Under the pieces are notes generated by a model, which was given only the letters and a program-made list of their open reading frames with translations, was not told where the DNA came from and searched no databases. Positions 35,842 to 44,716 of a stretch of DNA of 64,000 nt are shown here, in pieces. Location: the NCBI RefSeq assembly GCF_938039215.1, contig NZ_CALHVI010000019.1, positions 1-64,000 of the forward strand, given 5' to 3'. A program made the position numbers and the translations under genes. The stretch comes from an uncultured Porphyromonas sp. Lineage in GTDB: Bacteria; Bacteroidota; Bacteroidia; Bacteroidales; Porphyromonadaceae. How positions within the stretch are numbered: position 1 is the first letter of the stretch; each line of letters starts with the position of its first letter.

Positions 35842-38175
35842 TTAGTTCGGATAGCCAAGCTCTAAGGTGATCTCTGTCCCAGCTGCAGCGGCAGTGCCTG
35901 CTGGGATGGATTGCCCGAGCACATTACCTGCGCCCTTGAGGCGAGGCTGGTAGCCCATACGTCTGAGGAGATAGGCTGCATCCATAGCACTCATACCGAT
36001 GACCGAAGGGATACGCCCTGCGGGTTGGCGGTACGAGGTAGCACGCAGAGCCGTATCGACCTGCACGTAGACGGCGGCATCCTTAGGCATGCGAGGGGCG
36101 GGAAGGCCCAGCTGGCTCATCATAGCGAGGACCGACGAAGCTCGCCCAGAGGCTATCTGCTTCGTATAGGCCTTCGGTGAGGAAGAGACATGGAGGGAGT
36201 CCAGAGGAATAGGAGCTTCGAGAGCAAGGAGGCTCTCTGCGATGCGTCGGATGATCGGAGCGGCCATCACCCCACCACCTGCACTGAACTGGCTAGAGGG
36301 CTTACGGATCACTGCGATACATGAATACTTAGGAGCTTCGGAGGGGAAGTAGGCGCAGAAGGACACCTGATGGCGGACATGCCCCGTGGAGTCCACATAG
36401 CCCCCACGGCCGGAGGAGAGCTGAGCCGTACCACTCTTCCCGCTAATCGCCACGAAGGGGGAACGGGCTTTCTTCCCTGTCCCTTCGGTCACGACACGGC
36501 GAAGCATCTCTTGGATAGCCTGAAGGGTCTCGGGCTTACAGATCTGCTCCTTGATGACCCGAGGCTCGAAGGTCTTGAGGATCTCATCACGGCGACGGAT
36601 CTCGGTGACGAAGTAGGGGCGCATGTAGCGACCACCATTGGCGATCGCATTGAAGAAGGCAAGCGTATAGATCGGAGGTATCTGTGTCTCGTAGCCGTAA
36701 GACATCCAAGCCAAGGTCGTATTGAACCATCGGTTCGGATCATCCGAACGCTTGCGAATGCGTGCTCGTGCATAGCCTTCGATCTCCAGCTCTAGGTCGT
36801 AACCGAAGCCGAGCTCTCGTAGCTTCTGCACGTACTCATCGGGGCGATTCTCATAGGCCTTGGTGATGATCTTGGCGACACCGACATTACTTGACTTGAC
36901 GATGGTCTGCGCTGCGGAGAGCCTACCATAGCCTCCGTGATGGGCATTGTGGTCACGCACCGTCCTGCCCTTGTAGGACCAGAGCCCGTTGCCCACGTCG
37001 ATGGTATCGTTGGGATGGATCACTCCATCATCAAGGGCTACGACCATAGAGGCCACCTTGAAGGTAGAGCCTGGTTCGCTAAGGTCTGCCACTGCCATGT
37101 TCGTCGTCTCACGGTAGACCCCAGGGGTAGCACGCTGGAGGTTCGAGATCGCCACGACCTTACCTGTCTTCACTTCCATCAGGACGACCGTGCCGCTCTC
37201 TGCCTCGAGCTGGGAGAGCTGCTCACGCAGGTTACGCTCCACGATGCTCTGGATGTTCATATCGAGCGTGGTGTAGACGCTAGCTCCGTCGACGGCGGGC
37301 TGGCGGACGATGTGCTCGTACTTCCCCATATTATAGAAGTAGAGGCTTCGGCCGAGCTCACCACGAAGGAAGTTATTGTAGCGGAGCTCTAGACCCGACT
37401 TGGGTTCGGTGAGTCCTTCCTTCGTGCGGTCGTAGAGCTGACCGATGGTGCGGTAAGCGAGCGAACCGAAGGGATAGATGCGGCGGGTCTCATTCTCCGT
37501 GTAGACCAGCTTGGAGAAGAGGCTGGTGCGTGTACCGCCTTTCTTGGTCTTGACGGGAGCGAAGGGAGCTGCATTCCCGAAGGCCTTGTACTGTACGTAG
37601 GTCACGTCCGCTGGGTAGACGGCACAGTGGCGGTCACCCGAAGCGAAGGCTCGACGCCAACGCTCCTTGAGCTTCGACTTGGTCAGCTTGCGAGCAGAGA
37701 GGTCGAAGGTCGTAGCCATCAGTTCCGCTAGGGAGTCGAGGCCTGCATCGAACTCTGTCCGTAACTCCAACACCTTAGCTCGCTGGAGGGAATCCTTCTT
37801 ACTCCTCCCTCGTGGAGGAAGGGGCTTACGCAGAGGGGCTAGAGCCTCAGCCTTGAAGTCGATGAACAGACGATAGATGGGGGAGGTAACTGCGATCGGG
37901 CGACCATCACGTGCGTGGATCGAGCCACGCATAGGCTCCTCACGCACCTGACGAGGAGGGTTGACGGAGGCTGCTCGTCGGGCATACTCCGCCCCATCGG
38001 GACTGAGGATGAAGAGGACAATGCGGATCATCACCAAGATCATCACCAGCGTCACTAGGGCGACAATCCAGGGGAAGCGGTCGTGAGTCAGACGGTGCCA
38101 TTCGACTCCTCTATTAGACTTGCTGATGAGTCCGAGAGCGAGGGTGCGTATCCCAGAGAAGAAGGCCTTAAACAT
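35842..38175 (-). CDS. ftsI: Division transpeptidase (FtsI/PBP3) with PASTA domain
   Basis: 777 residues, a class B penicillin-binding protein making septal cross-links. It has a short cytoplasmic part, one transmembrane segment (about residues 34-57), the PBP dimerisation domain, and a transpeptidase domain with EPGSTFKVAS (SxxK), SSN (KSSNVGVAK) and KSGTAQ (KTG-like). The last ~65 residues form one PASTA domain (IPSVIGMSAMDAAYLLRRMGY), as in Bacteroidota FtsI. It is flanked by the ftsL-like gene and murE. Confidence 0.95.
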   Translation of the reverse strand: MFKAFFSGIRTLALGLISKSNRGVEWHRLTHDRFPWIVALVTLVMILVMIRIVLFILSPDGAEYARRAASVNPPRQVREEPMRGSIHARDGRPIAVTSPIYRLFIDFKAEALAPLRKPLPPRGRSKKDSLQRAKVLELRTEFDAGLDSLAELMATTFDLSARKLTKSKLKERWRRAFASGDRHCAVYPADVTYVQYKAFGNAAPFAPVKTKKGGTRTSLFSKLVYTENETRRIYPFGSLAYRTIGQLYDRTKEGLTEPKSGLELRYNNFLRGELGRSLYFYNMGKYEHIVRQPAVDGASVYTTLDMNIQSIVERNLREQLSQLEAESGTVVLMEVKTGKVVAISNLQRATPGVYRETTNMAVADLSEPGSTFKVASMVVALDDGVIHPNDTIDVGNGLWSYKGRTVRDHNAHHGGYGRLSAAQTIVKSSNVGVAKIITKAYENRPDEYVQKLRELGFGYDLELEIEGYARARIRKRSDDPNRWFNTTLAWMSYGYETQIPPIYTLAFFNAIANGGRYMRPYFVTEIRRRDEILKTFEPRVIKEQICKPETLQAIQEMLRRVVTEGTGKKARSPFVAISGKSGTAQLSSGRGGYVDSTGHVRHQVSFCAYFPSEAPKYSCIAVIRKPSSQFSAGGGVMAAPIIRRIAESLLALEAPIPLDSLHVSSSPKAYTKQIASGRASSVLAMMSQLGLPAPRMPKDAAVYVQVDTALRATSYRQPAGRIPSVIGMSAMDAAYLLRRMGYQPRLKGAGNVLGQSIPAGTAAAAGTEITLELGYPN

Positions 38176-38231
38176 GCGATCGAGTACGTGAAGTCATGAG
38201 AGCTCAGAGGGGAAGGAACTACAGAGCGAGA

Positions 38232-38675
38232 TCAGTGAGGGCGAGCCAGCGGGTACTGCCCAGAGTCGACGAGGAGGTAGGGAGGTTGGGTCGCAGGGAC
38301 CAGCTGGAGCTGGTACTGATCGACCTTGTCCACGATGTTGTTGATACGCTCGTACTCGATGAGTGCGGCGGAGGTATAGAGCGACTTGTAGCGTATATCC
38401 TTGAGCTTCTCCTCCAGAGAAGTGATCTCTCGCAGGCTCCCTTGGTAGAAGTAGGGCCAAGCGATGGCGATTGCCCCGAGGAAGAGGCAGAAGAGGATGA
38501 AGCGGCGGTTATTACGCAGGACGGGAAGTCCCCAGAGGTCATTCTCTACCCATTCGAGGAGATTGCGATCATACTCCTCTTCTTCGCCGATCGGTTCTTG
38601 GGGAGAAGACGGCTCGTTAGCCCAAGGCTGAGTCTGGAGCTCCTGATCGGGATATTGCTGCTGGTCTGTCGTCAT
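38232..38675 (-). CDS. FtsL-like cell division protein
   Basis: 147 residues. An acidic, Gln/Pro-rich cytoplasmic N-terminus precedes one transmembrane segment (RFILFCLFLGAIAIAWPYFY, about 76-95), then a predicted periplasmic coiled coil (LREITSLEEKLKDIRYKSLY). This topology, and the position between rsmH and ftsI, identify it as the FtsL homologue, although sequence conservation is too weak to call by motif. FtsL links FtsB/FtsQ to FtsW-FtsI activation. Confidence 0.8.
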   Translation of the reverse strand: MTTDQQQYPDQELQTQPWANEPSSPQEPIGEEEEYDRNLLEWVENDLWGLPVLRNNRRFILFCLFLGAIAIAWPYFYQGSLREITSLEEKLKDIRYKSLYTSAALIEYERINNIVDKVDQYQLQLVPATQPPYLLVDSGQYPLARPH

Positions 38676-38721
38676 CTGGATCGAGTAAACTAAGTCTAAG
38701 GATGGGAGCTAGGGGCAAGCG

Positions 38722-39648
38722 TCAGAGCAATTCGGCGATGCGGAGCTTGGCGCTACGGGCACGAGGATTGCGGGCGATCTCCTCGGCAGAAGGCGTGATG
38801 GGCTTGCGTGTGACGAGCCTCCATGAGGCGGAGGAAGCCCCATAGATACGGGCATCGTCGGTGTCGTCGCCCTGACGAAGGAAGTTCTTCACGAGGCGAT
38901 CCTCCAGAGAGTGGTAGGTCATGATGACGAGTCGTCCCCCAGGGCGAAGGACTCGCTTAGTCCCCTCTAGGAGTTCCTCTAGGGCATTCAGCTCGCCATT
39001 GACTTCGATGCGTAGGGCTTGGAAGATGCAGGAGAGTTGCTTCTTCTCCTGATCAGGGCGCACAAGGGGGCGAACGACCGAGGTTAGATCCCCCACACGC
39101 TGCAGAGGAGCTGCCGAGCGTGCCTGGACGATACGGCGAGCGATCTGGCGGCTCTGCTTCAGCTCGCCGTAGCGGTAGAAGATATCTGCTAGCATCGCTT
39201 CGTCGTACTCATTGAGTATATCCCGAGCCGAGCGGCCTGCTCGATTATTCATGCGCATATCCAGCAGAGGGGCTTCGTCTCTGAAGCTAAAGCCACGCTC
39301 CATATCATCGAAGTGATGGGACGAGACCCCGAGGTCTGCCAAGAGGGCATCTACCCGTCCGAGGCATCCATAGTAGTCCATGAAGCGCTCGAGGTGCCGG
39401 AAGTTCGAAGCGATAAAGGTGAACTGCTCACTCGCCAGAGCTCGGGAGGCAGCATCTGGATCTTGGTCGAAGGAGTACAGATGCCCCCCCGCCGAGAGTC
39501 GCTCAAGTATCGCACGCGAATGACCTCCGCCACCGAAGGTCACATCGACATAGCACCCCTCTGGGCTAAGTTCCATTCCCTCGAGGCATTCCTGTAGCAT
39601 GACAGGCACATGATAGTCTTCAGCTTGTACGATACTCATATTATTCAC
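38722..39648 (-). CDS. rsmH: 16S rRNA (cytosine(1402)-N(4))-methyltransferase
   Basis: 308 residues. It methylates N4 of C1402 in the 30S P site. SAM-binding motif YVDVTFGGGGHSRAIL, then ADLGVSSHHFDDMERGFSFR and the C-terminal family pattern SYHSLEDRLVKNF. The start may also be the Met at 39639. It is the first gene of the division cluster and has its own -7 element 10 bp upstream. The mraZ gene that usually precedes rsmH is not present. Confidence 0.97.
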   Translation of the reverse strand: MNNMSIVQAEDYHVPVMLQECLEGMELSPEGCYVDVTFGGGGHSRAILERLSAGGHLYSFDQDPDAASRALASEQFTFIASNFRHLERFMDYYGCLGRVDALLADLGVSSHHFDDMERGFSFRDEAPLLDMRMNNRAGRSARDILNEYDEAMLADIFYRYGELKQSRQIARRIVQARSAAPLQRVGDLTSVVRPLVRPDQEKKQLSCIFQALRIEVNGELNALEELLEGTKRVLRPGGRLVIMTYHSLEDRLVKNFLRQGDDTDDARIYGASSASWRLVTRKPITPSAEEIARNPRARSAKLRIAELL

Positions 39649-39658
39649 ACAATATCGG

Positions 39659-39667
39659 GCAAAGGTA
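39659..39667 (-). promoter_or_regulatory. -7 promoter element for rsmH (division cluster)
   Basis: Minus strand TACCTTTGC, exact TAnnTTTG match. Only 10 bp separate it from the annotated ATG at 39648 and 19 bp from the Met at 39639, which suggests an almost leaderless mRNA or the internal start. Confidence 0.6.
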
Positions 39668-39776
39668 CGGAATATAGCGCAAACGACCCGAGTTTCACCC
39701 CGTCTTCGGAGGCTCTTCTCAGCACGAAATTTATCCCCGCCACAAAGCCTGCTGCGGAGCGCCTTCTGAAGGGGTC

Positions 39777-39873
39777 AAAAAAAACCTACTGTAGGTCGCC
39801 TTGACGACCCACGGTAGGTCGCATCGACGACCCACAGTAGGTTTTTCCGACGACCTACCGTAGGGTCCTTTTT
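39777..39873. repeat. Palindrome array, four units, forward orientation
   Basis: AAAAAAAACCTACTGTAGG, CCCACGGTAGG, CCCACAGTAGG followed by TTTTT, CCTACCGTAGG, ending in CTTTTT. It lies in the divergent rsmH/dapA intergenic region, 110 bp upstream of one -7 element and 77 bp upstream of the other. Confidence 0.92.
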
Positions 39874-39949
39874 GGGGGTACGCCATCCTTACAGCTAGAC
39901 CTTTAGGAGCATGGCCTTTGCGCTCTGTGGACAACGTCCGCAAAATCAC

Positions 39950-39958
39950 TAACTTTGC
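39950..39958 (+). promoter_or_regulatory. -7 promoter element for dapA
   Basis: TAACTTTGC, exact TAnnTTTG match, 21 bp before the ATG at 39980 and 42 bp before the ATG at 40001. Confidence 0.65.
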
Positions 39959-40000
39959 CTTCGGGAGATCCCCACATTTATGGTTGTAGAAGAGCAAGCT

Positions 40001-40918
40001 ATGAGCAAACATCCCTTTCGTGGTATGGGCGTGGCACTGGTCACCCCCTTCACCGAGCAAGAAGAGGTAGACTACAAGAGCCTTGAGCGGCTCATCGAGC
40101 ACCTCCTGCGTGACCAAGCCACAGACTTCATCGTCATCCACGGCACGACAGGCGAATCGCCTTGCCTTACCCGCCAGGAGCGGAATCAGGTCATCCAGCA
40201 CATCATCCAGCAGGTCGCAGGGCGCTGCCCTCTGATGGTCGGGCTCGGAGGGAATAATACCCGAGAGATCGGCGAACGCATCAGCGAGCTTGACCCTACG
40301 GGACTCTCGGGCGTGCTCTCCGTCGTCCCCTACTACAACAAGCCCTCCCAAGAAGGCATGTACCGCCACTTCGCCCACCTAGCGGAGCGAAGCCCACTGC
40401 CGATCGTCCTCTACAACGTCCCTGGGCGTGTCGGTGTCAATATGGCTCCCAGCACGGCAGTGCGTCTGGCACGTGACTTCGACAACATCATCGGGATCAA
40501 GGAAGCTTCGGGCTTCCCCCAACAGGCAGAGCAAATCACCTCCTGCGAACTCCCCGAAGACTTCGTCGTCCTCTCGGGCGATGATGCCCTCACCGTGCCC
40601 TTCATCCAGAACGGTGCTCAGGGAGTCATCTCTGTCGTGGGCAACGCTTACCCCCGCCTCTTCTCCCACCTCACCCATCTAGCGATGGACGGACGACTCA
40701 ACGAGGCAGACATGATCCAGACTGAGATGCGTCAGATCAATACGCAGCTCTTCCAAGAAGGAAACCCCGTCGGGATCAAGGCACTGCTCTACCTCATGCG
40801 TCTGATCGACAGCAACCAGCTTCGCCTGCCGCTTGTCCCTGCTAGTCCCGAACTCATGGAGCGCCTCGACGCTACACGCAAGGCACTAGATGCCTACGCA
40901 GCCCACCTCTTCGCTTAG
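40001..40918 (+). CDS. dapA: 4-hydroxy-tetrahydrodipicolinate synthase
   Basis: 305 residues from the ATG at 40001; an in-frame ATG at 39980 would add seven residues and cannot be excluded, but MSKHPFRGMGVALVTPF fits the family start. It condenses pyruvate with aspartate semialdehyde, the first step to diaminopimelate and lysine. The TIM barrel shows HGTTGES (substrate Thr pair), YYNKPSQEG, YNVPGRVGVN and the Schiff-base Lys in IIGIKEASG, then VLSGDD. It is divergent from the division cluster, whose MurE uses its product, and heads dapA-yigZ-flippase. Confidence 0.95.
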   Translation: MSKHPFRGMGVALVTPFTEQEEVDYKSLERLIEHLLRDQATDFIVIHGTTGESPCLTRQERNQVIQHIIQQVAGRCPLMVGLGGNNTREIGERISELDPTGLSGVLSVVPYYNKPSQEGMYRHFAHLAERSPLPIVLYNVPGRVGVNMAPSTAVRLARDFDNIIGIKEASGFPQQAEQITSCELPEDFVVLSGDDALTVPFIQNGAQGVISVVGNAYPRLFSHLTHLAMDGRLNEADMIQTEMRQINTQLFQEGNPVGIKALLYLMRLIDSNQLRLPLVPASPELMERLDATRKALDAYAAHLFA

Positions 40919-40938
40919 CCCGCTTAGCCCGACAAGAC

Positions 40939-41574
40939 TTGAGCACAACGAGAGCTAACGAAGCCGAGGAGACACAATCCGACAGCTATTGGACCCTTGC
41001 CGCGCCCTCCGAAGGCGAGTATTCGGAGAAGCGGAGTAAGTTCCTTGCCTTTGCCTACCCCGTCACCACAGAGGAGGAGGCGATGGCTCGTGTGGCAGAG
41101 CTACGTGCCAAATACTATGATGCTCGGCATGTCTGCTGGGCTTATCGCCTAGGGCCTACGGGAGAACCCTACCGTGCCAACGATGACGGAGAGCCCTCGG
41201 GCACCGCAGGGAAACCTATCCACGGGATCCTTGTCTCCCTCGGCTTGACCGAGGTCATCGTCCTCGTGGTACGCTACTTCGGAGGAGTCAAGCTCGGGAC
41301 GAGCGGACTCATCGAAGCCTACCGCGAAGCAGCCCTCGCCGCCCTAGAAGAAGCGCCCCGCAAAGAATGTATCTTGCAGGAGCGTCTCAGCGTCTCCTTC
41401 CCCTATGATCTGATGGGCCCCATCATGCGTCAAGTCAAGGAGACCGAAGCCAAAGTCCTCGTCCAAGACTTCAGAGAGTCCTGCCTCCTCCAGCTGGAGA
41501 TACGAGCAGGTCGTCTCGACGAACTCTTCACTCGCCTAGAGCGCATCTACGGGGTAGAACTCAAAAAAGAATAG
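40939..41574 (+). CDS. YigZ/IMPACT family protein
   Basis: 211 residues with a TTG start at 40939, as no ATG occurs before the conserved block. The UPF0029 (IMPACT) N-terminal domain is clear: KRSKFLAFAYPV, YDARHVCWAYRLG, NDDGEPSGTAGKPI and VVRYFGGVKLGTSGLIEAYREAA. A C-terminal domain of EF-G-IV-like fold follows. E. coli YigZ has been linked to translation and regulation, but its role is unsettled. It begins 20 bp after dapA and ends 1 bp before the flippase start. Confidence 0.92.
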   Translation: MSTTRANEAEETQSDSYWTLAAPSEGEYSEKRSKFLAFAYPVTTEEEAMARVAELRAKYYDARHVCWAYRLGPTGEPYRANDDGEPSGTAGKPIHGILVSLGLTEVIVLVVRYFGGVKLGTSGLIEAYREAALAALEEAPRKECILQERLSVSFPYDLMGPIMRQVKETEAKVLVQDFRESCLLQLEIRAGRLDELFTRLERIYGVELKKE

Positions 41575-41575
41575 A

Positions 41576-43105
41576 ATGGAAGAAATGGAAGATAACGAGC
41601 AGAAACCTCAAGAACGCCTCGGTGAAATCCCCGAGGATATAGCTACACTCAAAGGAAAATCGGTCTCAGGCTTCGGCTGGGCTACCGCCCAGCAACTCCT
41701 AGGCCGTCTGACGACCTTCTCTGTCAACCTTGTCCTAGCACGTCTCCTCGTCCCCGAGGACTTCGGTGTCGTAGCTGTACTCAACATCTTCATCGCTATA
41801 TCCATGGCTCTCGCTGATGCTGGCTTTGCCTCCTCATTAGCACGAACTGAGCATCTAGATGAAAAAGACACTTCTACGGTCTTCTACTTCACAGCGACAA
41901 TGGGGCTCATCCTCTATGGGATATTCTTCACAGCAGCTCCTTGGATCGCCGACTACTTCCACAACCCCCTCTTGACCGATGTATTAAGGGTCCTAGCATT
42001 AAGCTTCGTCATCTACGCTCCGGGAAACGTCCCTGGTATCCTAATCTGGCGAAAGATGAAATTCCGCCAAGAGGTCTATATCCAGATAATACAAGGTCTA
42101 ATCAGTGGTAGCGTAGGCATTATCATGGCACTGTGTGGCTTCCGCTATTGGTCCTTAGTAGCTCTTGCTATTGTAAATGCCGCCGTACGGGTAGCCCTAC
42201 TCTTCTACTTCTCGGGGTGGTATCCTAAGCTCGTCTTCTGCAAAGAGCGCCTTAAGCTTCATTTTGCCTTTGGATCACGGATGGCCATCTCTAAGATCAT
42301 TGTTTCAGCCTACGACAATCTCACCTTAGCTGTCATCGGGCGCAACTTCTCAACTCGCACCCTAGGGCTATACAACAACGCCAATTCGCTCTATGTCGTT
42401 CCTGTCGCAACTATGGCGGATCCGATCTATAAGGTGACCTACCCCATCCTAGTAAAGATGCAGAAGGACCCCGACAGACTCAGAGCTGGATATCGTCGTA
42501 TGATCCGTTTACTCTTCCAGCTTTCATGCCCCGTAATGAGTCTTCTCATCGCCCTTTCTTCCCCTCTATACCACTTTCTCTATGGAGACAAATGGATGGA
42601 AGCTGCTCCATTCTTCCAAATCCTTTGTATCTGTGGAATACTCTATCCAATCAACTCGTATAATTCAAATATCCTCGAAGTAACTGGTCGCAGTGACCTA
42701 CACCTACGCCTCGAGATAGCACGTCGCACCATCGGTATCATAGCCATCTTCACTGGACTACTCTTTGGAGTCTACGGACTCCTATGGAGCTCCGTAATTA
42801 CCCAGGTGATTTATTTATACATCAACACATACTATTCGGGACGAATCATCAGCTATCCACTAATACAACAGCTGGGCGAGCTCCTCCCATTTGCTCTGAT
42901 GGCAGGGATAGCAGGTGGGGCTGTCTGGGTCATAGACAACATGCTATTATCTAATTTTGCCGACTTCTTCCGTTTATCCTTGGGGAGCTTAGTGATGGGG
43001 ATAGTATATCTCCTCCTGGCCTATCTCTTCACTCGTGAAGATCTACTCTATGTGTGGAGACTCGTGCTCCACCATGTCCTGCGCCGTCCCGCTCACCAGT
43101 CCTAA
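41576..43105 (+). CDS. Polysaccharide flippase (Wzx-like, MOP superfamily)
   Basis: 509 residues with about 12-14 hydrophobic segments after an acidic N-terminus. The start (KSVSGFGWATAQQLLGRLTTFSVNLVLARLLVPEDFGVVAVL) is typical of the lipopolysaccharide biosynthesis (PST/MATE-like) flippase family that moves undecaprenyl-linked glycans across the inner membrane. Base composition is clearly more AT-rich than the flanking genes, especially from 42000 on (for instance 42600-42850), and codon choice differs, which suggests acquisition by transfer. No glycosyltransferase cluster adjoins it. Substrate unknown. Confidence 0.88.
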   Translation: MEEMEDNEQKPQERLGEIPEDIATLKGKSVSGFGWATAQQLLGRLTTFSVNLVLARLLVPEDFGVVAVLNIFIAISMALADAGFASSLARTEHLDEKDTSTVFYFTATMGLILYGIFFTAAPWIADYFHNPLLTDVLRVLALSFVIYAPGNVPGILIWRKMKFRQEVYIQIIQGLISGSVGIIMALCGFRYWSLVALAIVNAAVRVALLFYFSGWYPKLVFCKERLKLHFAFGSRMAISKIIVSAYDNLTLAVIGRNFSTRTLGLYNNANSLYVVPVATMADPIYKVTYPILVKMQKDPDRLRAGYRRMIRLLFQLSCPVMSLLIALSSPLYHFLYGDKWMEAAPFFQILCICGILYPINSYNSNILEVTGRSDLHLRLEIARRTIGIIAIFTGLLFGVYGLLWSSVITQVIYLYINTYYSGRIISYPLIQQLGELLPFALMAGIAGGAVWVIDNMLLSNFADFFRLSLGSLVMGIVYLLLAYLFTREDLLYVWRLVLHHVLRRPAHQS

Positions 43106-43113
43106 TTATTTGT

Positions 43114-43122
43114 TACCTTTGT
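43114..43122 (+). promoter_or_regulatory. -7 promoter element for SPOR lipoprotein-murB
   Basis: TACCTTTGT, an exact TAnnTTTG match, 48 bp upstream of the ATG at 43171; this supports that start over the in-frame TTG at 43138. Confidence 0.65.
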
Positions 43123-43170
43123 AGATAATAGACTACATTGGATCACGTCCATAATCACAGAAATAGAATT

Positions 43171-43659
43171 ATGAAGAAGATTATCTTGGCCTCTTTTGCC
43201 CTGATCGCAGCTGTATCACTGAGCTCCTGCGGATCGAAGAAGAAGAGTGCTTACCGCAAGGCCTATGAGCAGGCCAAGCAGCGTGAGATCGCTACCCAAG
43301 ACTCCAAGACCACGGTACAGTATGAAGCTCCCGTCGCCACTGCTCAGGAAAGACCTGCCGTCCCTGTGACTGTGCGCAAGGAGCGTGTCACCACCTATCA
43401 GGGCGAAGATGCTACCCGCCTCAAGCGCTTCAGCGTCGTCGTCGGGAGCTTCCAGAATCCTACCAATGCCCGCAACCTCAAGGAGCGCATGGTACAGGCT
43501 GGCTACAACGCTGTCCTAGCGACTAACGAAGTAGGTATGCTGCGCGTCATCGTATCCAGCTTCGACACCAGAGCAGAAGCTGCAGCTAGCCGCGAAGCTA
43601 TCAAGGCTCGCTTTGCTCCTGACTTCAAGGATGCTTGGCTCCTAGAGAACGACAACTAA
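43171..43659 (+). CDS. SPOR-domain lipoprotein
   Basis: 162 residues from the ATG at 43171. A lipoprotein signal (MKKIILASFALIAAVSLSSC, lipobox LSSC) is followed by a basic, poorly ordered stretch and a C-terminal SPOR domain (RFSVVVGSFQNPTNARNLKERM through VIVSSFDTRAEAAASREAI). SPOR domains bind septal peptidoglycan stripped of stem peptides, so the protein probably localises to the division site from the outer membrane. murB follows 37 bp later. Confidence 0.9.
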   Translation: MKKIILASFALIAAVSLSSCGSKKKSAYRKAYEQAKQREIATQDSKTTVQYEAPVATAQERPAVPVTVRKERVTTYQGEDATRLKRFSVVVGSFQNPTNARNLKERMVQAGYNAVLATNEVGMLRVIVSSFDTRAEAAASREAIKARFAPDFKDAWLLENDN

Positions 43660-43696
43660 GAGAAGGAGCCCCACTCGGGCTACACCATATCCAAAT

Positions 43697-44716
43697 ATGG
43701 AGATACTACAGAACTACTCGCTACGCACACTCAATACCTTCGGCATCGATGCCCAAGCAGACTGGTTCATCCCATTCACTAGCATCGAAGACCTGCAGCT
43801 CCTGAGCCGTGATGAGTACTTCCAAGAGTGTCGCTGTATCACCATTGGCGAGGGGAGCAATCTGCTCTTCCTCGCCAATTTTCATGGGATAGTCCTGCAC
43901 TCCAAGATCCTCGGTCGGCAAGTCATCGCCGAGACAGAGGAGACTGTGGACATGCTCGTGGGCTCAGGTGTACACTGGGACGACTTCGTCGCAGAGATGG
44001 TCGACCTTGGGCTGTATGGTGTGGAGAACCTCTCCCTCATCCCTGGACAAGTAGGAGCCGCTGCCATCCAGAACATCGGAGCCTACGGAGCAGAGGTAAG
44101 CCAAGTCATCCAAGAGGTGCACACTGTGAATCGTCGTAGCGGTGAGGTGCGTCACTTCTCTCAGCACGAGTGCAACTACAGCTACCGACACAGCATCTTC
44201 AAGGAACCCGAATGGGCAGACTACATCGTCACGCATGTCGTCCTTCGTCTCTCGAAGAAGCCTGCTCTTCACCTCGACTATGCAGATCTTCGTGAGCGTG
44301 TCACCTCACACACCGCCGAGCCGACGGCTGCTGACGTAAGAAGAGAAGTCATCCGTATTCGCCAAGAGAAGCTACCCGACCCTGCGACGCTTGGCAATGC
44401 AGGAAGCTTCTTCATGAATCCCATCATCTCTCCCGAAGCCTTTGCTGAGCTTCTGAAGGCACACCCCAATGCTCCCCACTATCTCCTAGAGGATGGTCGA
44501 GTCAAAGTCCCTGCGGGCTGGCTCATCGACCGCTGTGGGCTCAAGGGTTATCGCCTCGGGCATGCAGGAGTCTATGAGAAACAAGCCCTTGTCCTAGTTA
44601 ATGCCGATGGTGAGGCTACGGGACAAGACATAGCTCGCCTAGCCGAATATATTCAGGAGCAAGTCCAGCAGCACTTCGGGATACGCATCGAGCCTGAGGT
44701 AAGGTACATCTCCTAA
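43697..44716 (+). CDS. murB: UDP-N-acetylenolpyruvoylglucosamine reductase
   Basis: 339 residues, type I MurB. It reduces UDP-GlcNAc-enolpyruvate to UDP-MurNAc with FAD and NADPH. Visible: YSLRTLNTFGIDA, GEGSNLLF (FAD pyrophosphate), NLSLIPGQVGAAAIQNIGAYG, YRHSIFKE, and the type I C-terminal domain with GNAGSFFMNPII (catalytic Ser) and LAEYIQEQVQQHFGIRIEPEV. It is separate from the division cluster, as is often the case. Confidence 0.97.
   Translation: MEILQNYSLRTLNTFGIDAQADWFIPFTSIEDLQLLSRDEYFQECRCITIGEGSNLLFLANFHGIVLHSKILGRQVIAETEETVDMLVGSGVHWDDFVAEMVDLGLYGVENLSLIPGQVGAAAIQNIGAYGAEVSQVIQEVHTVNRRSGEVRHFSQHECNYSYRHSIFKEPEWADYIVTHVVLRLSKKPALHLDYADLRERVTSHTAEPTAADVRREVIRIRQEKLPDPATLGNAGSFFMNPIISPEAFAELLKAHPNAPHYLLEDGRVKVPAGWLIDRCGLKGYRLGHAGVYEKQALVLVNADGEATGQDIARLAEYIQEQVQQHFGIRIEPEVRYIS

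Noticed and set aside
39927..39935. Single DnaA-box-like 9-mer (TTGTCCACA on the minus strand) upstream of dapA
   Set aside because: One mismatch, isolated, not in an origin-like context.
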